Origin: Siphonodentalium dalli | Taxonomy: Eukaryota > Mollusca > Scaphopoda > Gadilida > Siphonodentaliidae | Assembly: GCA_032622095.1 (NCBI GenBank) | Contig: CP136064.1 | Location: 110,226,004-110,290,003 of the forward strand | Direction of reading: 5' to 3' | DNA: 64,000 bases | In this document: positions 46,733-57,300 of the stretch, piece by piece | Layout of the letters: every line of letters starts with the position of its first letter | Position numbering within the stretch: position 1 is the stretch's first letter | Notes under the pieces: generated by a model | Databases searched by the model: none | Told to the model about the DNA's origin: nothing | What the model saw: the letters and a program-made list of their open reading frames with translations, nothing else | Program-made: the position numbers and the translations under genes

Positions 46733-47327
46733 TCTCAGTTTTTCAGTAGTTATTTTGATTTCACCTTCTTTTCCAATATTCACACAGTTTAACCCTTTCA
46801 TGATGGGAGCTGAGCAGGCACAGCATTAAAGACCCTGTGTCAGTGCATTCTCTTATATATGTGAGTCGACCATAGGTCGCCTCAGATATATAAGAGAATG
46901 CACTGGCTTACAAGATCAAGGTAAATATTGTAAGGCCAATATATAGGTCACCTCGCATATATAAGAGAAGGCATTGGCACAGGGTTTTCATAAAAATTCA
47001 ACATGCTCCAGTCATCTTTTTTCTCAGTACTGCAGTGGGTATTTTGATTTCCCCTTCTTTTCCGTTATTCACAGTTTAACCCTTTCATTACGGGAGCTGC
47101 GCTGGCGCAGCATTAAAGACCCTGTGCCAGTGCATACTCTTATACCATAGGTCGCCTCGTATATATAAGAGAATGCACTGGCTTACAAGATCAAGGTAAA
47201 TATTGTTAGGCCAATGCTTTCTCTTATATATGCGAGGCGACCTATGGTCGACTCGCATAATATAAGAGAATGCATTGGCACAGGGTTTTCATAAAAATTC
47301 AGGATGCTCCAGTCATCAAAGGGTTAA
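46733..47327. repeat. Tandem duplication containing two piggyBac-like MITE copies
   Basis: The flank TTTTGATTTCACCTTCTTTT plus TTAACCCTTTCAT occurs at about 46752 and 47042 in the same order. The first MITE (from 46793) stops at CTCCAGTCATC near 47016 and runs into the second flank; the second MITE (47080-47323) is complete with TTAA at 47076-47079 and 47324-47327. Unit length is about 290 bp, so flank and element were duplicated together. Confidence 0.65.
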
Positions 47328-47498
47328 TAGGAATACCTCAGTTTATTTTTATAATTTGAATAAAACTTATCCTATTCAAAAACATAGTGAAATTCTTAGA
47401 CAGTTCTGTTATTCATCAATTGTTGTGGTGGTGATTTTATTGTATTTACACTTCTGCATCTAATTTTTTTCAAAAGAAATGTTTGTAAACCAGGCTAT

Positions 47499-47504
47499 TT
47501 TATT
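47499..47504 (-). terminator. ZCCHC8 polyadenylation signal
   Basis: AATAAA on the minus strand 63 bp past the stop codon; suggests a very short 3' UTR. Confidence 0.6.
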
Positions 47505-47567
47505 GTTGTGGCCTATGACGTAATCATGCTAGTGATGCTACCTTTCTGAATATGATAAAAATATGCA

Positions 47568-48331
47568 TTACTTCTTCTTCTTTCTTTTCCTTAAAGAGAC
47601 TTTATCTCTGATCTTACCCAAAAGTGTCCTCATTTTTTCAAATGTCCCTGTTGAATCGGGTAAGTTTTCAAACAACAAATGATCTTCTGCACCATCCTTG
47701 AAATTTTCCATTGACGGAACGACCTTATTATCATCTAGAATCGGTGTTCCATAATCTTTAGAAATAGGCTGACTAGGAACAAAATTGAAGTTCTTCTGCG
47801 TGCAGTCATCTTCAATGGGACTAGCAGTCGCAATCTCTGAACCTTGCCCAAGCTCACCAAAAGATTTTATGGAGGAAAGCGAGCTCTGTCTGGACATCGA
47901 ATTTACAGAAGAGAGAGACAACGAGCTATTTGTCCTCAGATATTTCGTAGCACTTCCTTTTGGCGATTCTGGGTTTGAGTCTTCACAGCTATCAATGGCA
48001 GCGAAACTTGAATCCTGAGAATCGCTATCGCACATTAATTGCTGCTGTATCCTCTGATATTGGCCTTCTAACTCCTCCAGTGACGGTGAGGTAGATCGTT
48101 CCCTTGACCCATCTGGGGTGTAGAAGACTGGTCTATTTTTATCGCCAGGCATAATTTCAGGAGTTACCGGAGGTGTGTTATCAGGTAATGGAGGTCGGAA
48201 AGGACTGTTATCTGGTAAAGGAGGCCGGTTTCCTCGTGGAGTGACAGGGGGTGTTCCTTTTGGAATTGGTGGACCAACTGGAGGAGTGTTGATCGGTAGT
48301 GGAGGAACAAACTTGTGTTCCGCAGCACCAT
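47568..48331 (-). CDS. ZCCHC8: ZCCHC8 last coding exon
   Basis: 764 bases, 253 residues plus TAA. Acceptor ACATTTCAG lies at 48332-48340. Contains the TPP repeats, the LEELEGQYQRIQQQL helix, the Ser-rich part (SSLSSIKSFGELG) and the MTR4-activating tail, ending in a lysine-rich RKRKKKK. An internal ATG at 48152 is not the true start because the frame is coding and conserved upstream of it. Confidence 0.92.
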
Positions 48332-51300
48332 CTGAAATGTTGAGGAATTATCTATATATCTATTTATAGATGAGAATATGATTCATGCTGTCGGTGGCCA
48401 AATCGGCCAATGGCTATATTTTTTCAAAAATGGAACAAGAGCAAAATACGCCCTTTAGCCATTAAGAATTGTAGTACCCCAAATAAAATAATAATTTGAG
48501 CTTACATTTGAAGAATAATTTCAATGCCAAAATGCAGTCAAATACTAAGTCAAAAAAATGGCAGTAACTCATGGCTAAATAATTAGACAGAACCTATATT
48601 CGAACTTTGCCTGTAGTTTTAGCTGGGAAATACACCTACCAGTTTTGGTTCAGATCAAATAATCAAAACTGGAGTTATCAGTCGGAAACCAAAATGTTAT
48701 GAAATCTGTCAAATTCTTAGTCAAAAAAGGGTCGTAACTCATGTAAAAATAACTGGATGGAACCCATATACGAACTTGGCCTGTACCGTTAGCTGGGGAA
48801 TACACATACCAACTTTGGTTCAGATCAAACTAGAGGTGTGACTGTCCCAATGGGACTAAGGATACCCCCCATGTTTTTAAAATACTAAGATGTTTCACAT
48901 GTCAGTAAACATTTAGTTAAAATAATAAAATAACAGTTCCCATTGCAGGTGCACAAACCTAACCGTAATCTTAAACCTATTGACCGAAAAATGTAGGAAT
49001 AAAAGCTCGGACAAAATTATGCATTTTGCAAAAATGTTCTAAGTCGAAAAAGGGGAATAACTCCACAAAAAAAGTCGGACATACATCATAATCGCAGGTG
49101 CACAGGTTCTCATGGTACTAAATATCAGTGCCAAGATTAAAAAACATTGACCTAAAAATGTAGAAATAAAAGTTCGGACGAAATTAGGCATGTTGAAAAA
49201 AAATTCTAAGTCGAAAAAGGGGGATAACTCCACCAAATAATGCCAGCCAGATGTCATAATCGCAGGTGCACAGGTTCCCATGGTACTAAATATCTGTGCC
49301 ACGTTAAAAAAAAATTGACCTAAAAATGTAGGAATAAAAGTTCGGACAAAATTATACATGTTGCAAAAAAATTCTAAGTCGAAAAAGGGGGAATAACTCC
49401 ACCAAAAAAAGTCAGACAGACGTCATAATCGCAGGTGCACAGGTTCCCATGGTGGTTGATGCCTGTGCCAAGTTTCACGAAAATTGATCAAAAAACGACA
49501 GAAAAACTCCGGACAAATTTGTGTCCACGGACGGACGACGGACAGACGACAGACGGACGACGGACGGACAAGCTGACTCCAGTATACCCCCCTAACTTTG
49601 TTGCGGGGGGTATAATAATCCAAACTGGAGTTATCGGTCGGAAACCCAATATGTTAACAGATGGTAAATTCTAAGTCGAAAAAGGGCCGTAACTCATGTA
49701 AAAATAATTGGACGGAACCCATATTTGAACTTGGCTGGACGGCATATAAAAATTGTTTAGCCAAAAAGTTTCAAGAGCCAAAAAGTTTGAAGCCAAAGCC
49801 AGCAATCACCTCTCAAAAGTACCACCATGCCCTGATCAAACTCTTACATTCATTAATAAATACTAAGTAGCTGTTTGCCTGCATATGTTTGGATAAGAAA
49901 TTACCTGAAGTCACCCATGCTTACATATGAAAACAACGATGATTAGGTGCTATTACAATATCCTTTTGTTTTATGGAGGAACAATAAACAATTAACTTGT
50001 TACCAAAACTTTCAAGCGTCACAGCCTTTATCAACAGTATAAAAAATTGGTGGTTCACATAAATAGTCTTAGTCAGTCACAATTCCATTGTCGACTTATC
50101 ATCAATTACCACTCAAAGACCAAGAACGTTATAGGTAATACTGTGTCGGGTTACATCAGTGTGGTGACGTACCTACATCTCAGTAGTGTGTTGTGCGGAT
50201 ACATTGTCCCCAATTTCTTAACCCAGTAGTCTTGTTTACTAGTTGCAACCATTTTGATATGTAAGCTACACATAACACTTATACAGAAATGTCATCTATA
50301 CAATGACCTGTCAATTTGAGATGTCCATTTATCGGCTTGTCTCTAGCTAGTCTAATGTCCGCAAATGTTTGGAAGATCTATCTCCAATCTGCATTCTTGT
50401 TTCTCCGCCATACACTGCCCGATCGCAAGCCTCACGGCAGACTGTATATGAATTTTTAGTATGTCAAATCACCTGCTTCAAAACTCAAAACTTCATGCCA
50501 TCAGAACTCATGACATCGGAATCGGTCAACCGTGGACAAGTCTTACTTGAGGTCTTGCACTTACTCGGTGGCAAGATATAATTGTTGCGTTTTCGCTTGC
50601 ACCAGTTTGTCTGTTATAGTTCTATCTCTTCTATAGGCCACAATTGATGAGGCATCGATAACTTAAATCATTCTGTCTGACAACGCTCGCAGGTATGTAC
50701 CCACTAATCAACTGACATTCGGGATAACTTTCGTGAAAGTCATAACTAATGGAACTCGGTTGTTTATTATGTTTCCTCTTCGGTAGTAACAATTGTTTGT
50801 GGTCCAGTCTGTCAACCTTGTTGGGTTTCTATGAATTTTCCACAATAATCGCGTTTTTCTCAGCTGTCACTTTATCTTACACTATGACACTGATAGTCAC
50901 TTTGCCTAAAAAATTTGTCAAATTCTGACACCAAGTTCATAGACAACTGCTCGCTAAGTAATCTGAGGGAGAACTACTCTGGAATTCTAGCACAGGTTAG
51001 TTTCCTAGTAGAAAATTCATACAATAAAAAATCTGCTGAAAATGACATGAGGATGGAGGCCTCACTTACAATGTGACAGAAATGGCTTTGTATTGCAACA
51101 GATTACTTACCACTCTCTTCATCACTATCAAGGTCCATGTCCGCTTCCTTGTTTTCCACCTTCCTTTTCTTTGAGACGACAGCATCAGTTTCTTCTTCGA
51201 TTTTACGCTTCTGTACAGCCTTAAACAAAGTAGTTTACCAAAAGATAAAATAGATTTAACCCTTTCTATACCAAAGCATCATTGATGAGTAGTTATCCCA

Positions 51301-54300
51301 TAGTAAATGTTCTGATAATAAGTTCAACAAACGACCTCTGGCCGTTTGATGAACTTATTATCTAAACATTTCCCTCAATAAATAGGACTCCTTGTGTACT
51401 TTAATTTATTTGTCGTTTGCTTATATTACATGTACATCTCTGCAAAACAATAATGGACCATTCTTTTTAACTGACTGGGAGAACCCATTTAGAATAGAAA
51501 GGGCTAAAATGGATTATTCTGCATTTAGGCCACACAAAGACAATATACCGTTTCTCAGGCCACTGCGTGTGGACCAGAAACCCCATATGCACAATATTTT
51601 TAATAACATTCAATCTGTTGGGAAAGTAATAAATTGGTAAGTAATAATTCCGGTATATTTTTTATATAAACACACATGGAATTGAGATAGAACAGATCAA
51701 TTCATTACTTTAATTGTAAGTATGTTCCATCATGTGTTAACCCTTCCATAGCGGGAGCTTCCTGAACTTTTGCGGAAACCCTGTGCCAATGCATTCTCTT
51801 ATATATGCGAGGCTCCCTATATAAGAGAATGCTTGGCCTAACAATATCTACATTGAATTTGTAAGGTAGTGCATTCTCTTATATATGTGCGGCTCCCATC
51901 GGGAGCCTCACATATATAAGAGAATGCACTGGTGCATGGTCTTTGATGCTGCACCAGTGCAGCTCCCATCATTAAGTTAAATAAATGATCAATTGAGACT
52001 TCAATCTCAGTAAATATTTCATCAATGACACTTGATTGATTGAAATAAATCACATGGAATCCATCAACTAACTTTTTACAGACATCAGTTCGTGAAATAT
52101 TTACCACAGCAATTCAAATTAGGGCTGGTGATAGCTGATGCGGAAGTGGAATATTTTGTTGATGCGTAAATATAAAATAAAATAAAACTGTGTGCTTTTC
52201 AAAACTTTTTTGACATGAGAATCTGCAAATTGCCTTGGCGTGGCCCAATGAAATTATGGTAATGATGTGCACCTGACATAGGCATTGTGGATTATTAAAT
52301 GTACTCAATCCGATCAGAGGGTCCCCATCTCAACAGATTCCAACAACAACAATCCGATCAGAGGGTCCTATATTACTATTTCTTTGGCTTTTGGGGTAAA
52401 AAATATTTGATTCGAGTCGAGGAACCCATCAAACAAAGCTCAGAGTTATTAGATATTGATTTTTGAAATTTGTTATTTTCTCGAGATGAGTACTAATAAT
52501 TGCCTTCAACTTCGTAATATGCTCGAGATGTGTACACCAAAACACTATTCAAACAGACAAAGATGGATAACTCTAAAATCAAGTGGTAAAAATAACGCAA
52601 TTTTGACTGTGTTCTGGGACAGAAAGTATTCCCGATGATGAAAAATAATAGAATTCTAAAATCGATATCTAAAAAATCTGAGCTTTGATGGGTGGCTTCC
52701 TTGACAAGAATCAAATATTTTTGACCCCCGAAGCCATTGAAATAGTAATTGAGAGGAGTTTTATCGGATTGAGTACCTTTAACTGCGAGACAGAAATTAC
52801 AAACAGAATGAGAGCTTATTGAAAACCTGAGACAATGTTTGTTAATCGGTCATATCAAAATGACCAATACATTATTTAGTATTATGCACACAATGTATAA
52901 TTGAGATAGAATTGTAAGGGAATAGGTTTTAATTTGTTAGGCCATTGAGAAATAATAGCACTTTTTAGTGATGACATTTATAAACAGGATTTATGAGGCG
53001 TGTCACCAAAAATTTATGATCTAACAAACTAAAACACTTTATTTCTCAATGAAAAATGAAGTGCAAAATATTTGGGTATTACCTGCTTAATATCCCATGT
53101 CTCTTATATGATAAAATTTATATGGTTTGAGGGGGAGATGTGCAGGGGGTAGATAAACTGTTACACCAGTATTGAATACAGTGGTATAATGTCACATCAT
53201 GTGCAATTGTGGTTAGTTATAAATTTTGAGTACCCAAAATTTAGCATGTTGCAAAGAGAGTATTTTGAAGTTTAAACAAGCATCTAAAAAGTTCCAGATA
53301 AATATATACAGAATGAATGGGTTTGTTGATATGGCACGAGTGACAGTGTGGACGAATAGAGCCTAGAGTTCTATTTTTCCGCTATGGCAAGTCCCATGTC
53401 TCCAAACCCATTTACACGCATGTCATTCTGTCTTGTGATTATTACATGCTAGCCAACCTAGAATTTATTAATTGAAAAAAAAATACATACAAAGTTTATT
53501 CAGAAACAGACAGGGCTAGTCCTGTCATGTGTGGTTATACTTTTATTTTATAGTTCAAGTTGCATGGTCGAGGCAAACGGCATTTACGCTGCGTGACATC
53601 GACGTCTACCAATTCCATACACATGTATGGAATTGCTTGAAAAAGATGATATGGCCTAAGATGACGGAATGGTGTGTGTTTTCAGGAACACGTATGTAAT
53701 AAACCAGCCTCCGTCTGGAATCAGTTATAGGATTTTCACATCTCAGGTACATTTTTCAAATGTAAAATGTCCATAACATCAACATCTCAATATATGACGT
53801 AATGACATCATTCAGCAGACAAGCCTGAAAATAGTGTGTCTGTCTTTTGCAGAATGAGGTCCCCAGAGGACGAATATAGTGATGCTATCCCGCAGTTGGC
53901 TAGCATCACTAAATTCACCCTCTGGGGACCTCATTCTGCTTTGGCCTCATCTTCTGGGAAGTATCTATAATCTCAAATTAACATTGTTTTTTAATTACTT
54001 TTTCCCTTCTGGGAAGTTTCTATATCCCCCTAATTTGCAGAAGATAAAATGCATAATCGAGGTGATTGATGGGTGAACATCACCAGCTTCAACTGGGGAA
54101 CTTCAATCTGATTCTAGGTCCCCCATAGCAGTTGAGGCCTAAGCAGAATGAGGTTCGCAGAGGGTGAATTGGGAGATGCTAGCCCACTGTGTGGGATACC
54201 GTCACTTAATTCACCCTATGGGGACTTCACTCTGCAAATGACAGACACATTATTTTCAGCCATGTTAGCAGAGAAGAAGTTAATTGAGAGAACATACCTT

Positions 54301-57300
54301 TTGTTGCAATTCATTTCGCAGGAAGTCCTTCAGCTGATGATTTTGTATTGGAGGGAGATTATATTTTTGGTATTCCTAAAAAGAAAATATGCAGTTGTCT
54401 AACTCTATACAGAAGTATGGGCCATAAATAGCATACACAGTACAACTCAAAAACAAATTTCCCTTTTGACCCTTTCATGCCGGGAGCTGTGCTGTTGCAG
54501 CATTAAAGATCATGTGACAGTGAATTCACTTATATATGCGAGTCTCCCATAGGGAGCCTTGTATATATAAGAAAATGCACTGGCTTACAAGGTCAAGGTA
54601 AATATTGTTATTGGCCAATGAATTCTCTTATATATGCGAGCTGCCAATGAGAGACTCGCATATATAAGAGAATGCATTGGCACAGGGTTTTCACAAAATT
54701 TCAGGAAGATCCAGTCATGAAAGGGTTAAAAGTACTTAATTGATTATTATCCACATGACAGATGTTTGTTCAATGCAGCGTTATCTCTACCCGCAAATGT
54801 CACGGATTCAAATCAATGGATCAAAGATACTGCATTGAACATGAAGTCAACAAATCTATGGTCTCAACATGTTAAAACTGCATGAAACGGCTCACATAAT
54901 TGTCCAGCCCCTGTGGTTACCTTTCCGATACTATCAATATAGTTTTATTCATGAAAATAGGGCCAAAATAAATTCCATCAAGACAGGAAACAACTGTGGC
55001 CTTGAAGTGTCCACTTCCCCTTCAAACATACCCTCTTTTTAAAACCAGAATACTTTGCACATGTGATAATAAAGAGGATTCCTTGTTAGTGTTTTCTTGA
55101 TATGGTAACAATAAAGAGCATTCTGTATTTAAAGTTGAATACATCTGATAAATTTCTATTGTATCGAATATAACAATAGTATAATATAGCATAGTATTTT
55201 CATAGTATAGAAAGCCCATATATTAGTATATCAAGTACACTTTTACCAATTTTAGTCACCAGATCACCAACTTACATCATCGAAACCTTCTGGTACAGGG
55301 ACTGTGAAGCCAGGGTATTCCAAGATTCTCTCCAACTTCAATTCCTCTGAAAATTATATGTAACAGGATGAACTAACTTAGAGATGAAATTAATATTATT
55401 CACCATTTGGTCAATATAAATAAATTGCTAGATTTACATCCAACTTTTTTAGAAAAATGGGGTGGGAGGGGGGATTTTTATTTTTTATATTTTATTCTTC
55501 CTAACATAAATGGCAATGGACAGTTCTAGATATTAAAGCAGTATCCTATCTTATATATTGCAAGGTGATTTAGATTGTCCAATTCATCAAAATAGACTGA
55601 TTAATGGATCATTGAAATGTAATTAGATGATTAACCCTTCCATGACTGGAGCTTCCAGATTTTTTGGGAAAACCCTGTGCCAATGCATTCTCTTATATAT
55701 GCGAGTCGCCATAGGGCGCATCGCATATACAAGAGAATGCATTGGTCTAACAATATTTACCTTGATTTTGTAAGCCAGTGCATTCTCTTAAATATGTGAG
55801 GCTCCCTATGGGAGATTCGCATATAGAAGAGAGAATGCTATGGCACTCTTTAATGCTACAACAGTGCAGCTCCTGTTGTGAAAAAGTTAAGGCATGAGAA
55901 ACAAAATTGAGGAGGGGACTAAAATTAGGGTTGGGAGGGGATGTAATCAAGCATATTTTTATATTGGCCTAAGGTGTCTGACCTGTTCATGCCCTTTAGA
56001 TATATTGCCCTTAGTATGAAAATCCAGTTATATTCTATGTTTTGCCGATGTCGAGTGTTGGTCTCGATGTCTGGATCAGTATGTAAGACTTGTATGACAT
56101 GGTATGAGAGTTCACCGATGTTGTGGTCTCCTTCATTTCTTGGGGCCCTATACAAAGGTAATTTGTCTTGGGGGGGTATTCACATGTGGAAGTTTTTCTT
56201 GTCTGGGTGGGAACGGATAGTTGTTGTTTTTTGACATTTCTAAACTCTGTCTTTGTGTTTAATTGGTTGTGTCAGATTGATCAACTTATTTTTCTAAGGT
56301 GAGCATTACATCGTTGGAGGATTATGTGCGTGCAATTTGTGTAGTCCATATAATATGTAGTTTGGGTGATTAATTACAAGATTATAGTTTAGCAAGGGAA
56401 GCCTAACTGTCTTAGTAAAGTGTAGGTCAGTATGAATTCTCGTAAGCTGTTTGTTAAGTATGATAACTTTGGTATTAATTAGGTATTTGGTGTACCAATA
56501 CTATTTGTATTAAAATATAGTGTAACTGATTTCGCTTGGGTTAAGCTCTTAGGTGATTTGTCACTTAGAAATGACATAGCCTTTGTATGGAGTGTTTTCT
56601 TTTAACCCTTTACCCAACAGAAGGGCCCTGTGCCAATGCATTCTCTTATATATGTGAGTCGACCATAGGTCGCCTCGCATATATAAGAGAATGCATTGGC
56701 TTAACACATTAAAAATTATAAAATTGTTAAAGAATGTAAGAAAAAATGGTAAAAAGTGTTAAAAAAAGATTTTGTTTAGGCCAATGCATTCTCTTATATA
56801 TGCGAGGCGACCTATGGTCGACTCGCATATATAAGAGAATGCATTGGCACAGGGCATAACTGTAACTATCACAATGTGGTCAAGGAGCCAGTTCCAATGA
56901 TATCCATATTTGTATGGTTCTATTGAGACAGACCGAAGATATTTTAGGCTGTTGAAGCTTTATTTGGCCGGTTTTGGCCGGTTTTGGCCGGTTTGTTGGG
57001 TAAAGGGTTAACTGAGGTTCAATTTTTTCTGCAGCATTACAAGGGTATTTATTTCAAAGAATTTGTGTTAATTGATGTGCAGGCTCTATTATTAACCCTT
57101 TCATGACAGCAGTTGAGCTGGTGCAGCATTAAAATTCTGTGCCAGTGCAATCTCTTATATATGTGAGTCTCCCATAGGGAGCTCGCATATATATATATGT
57201 ATAAGAGAATGCACTGGCTTACAAGGTCATGGTAAATATTGTTAGGCCAATGCATTCTTTTATATGCAAGACTCCCTATGGGAGATTCAAATATATAAGA

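Noticed and set aside
47785-48018. 77-codon plus-strand frame with acidic sequence
   Set aside because: It is the antisense shadow of the last ZCCHC8 exon.
48152-48154. ATG in the last ZCCHC8 exon as a gene start, giving a 194-residue protein
   Set aside because: Conserved ZCCHC8 sequence (PPLP and TPP repeats, then earlier exons) continues in frame upstream to a good acceptor at 48332.
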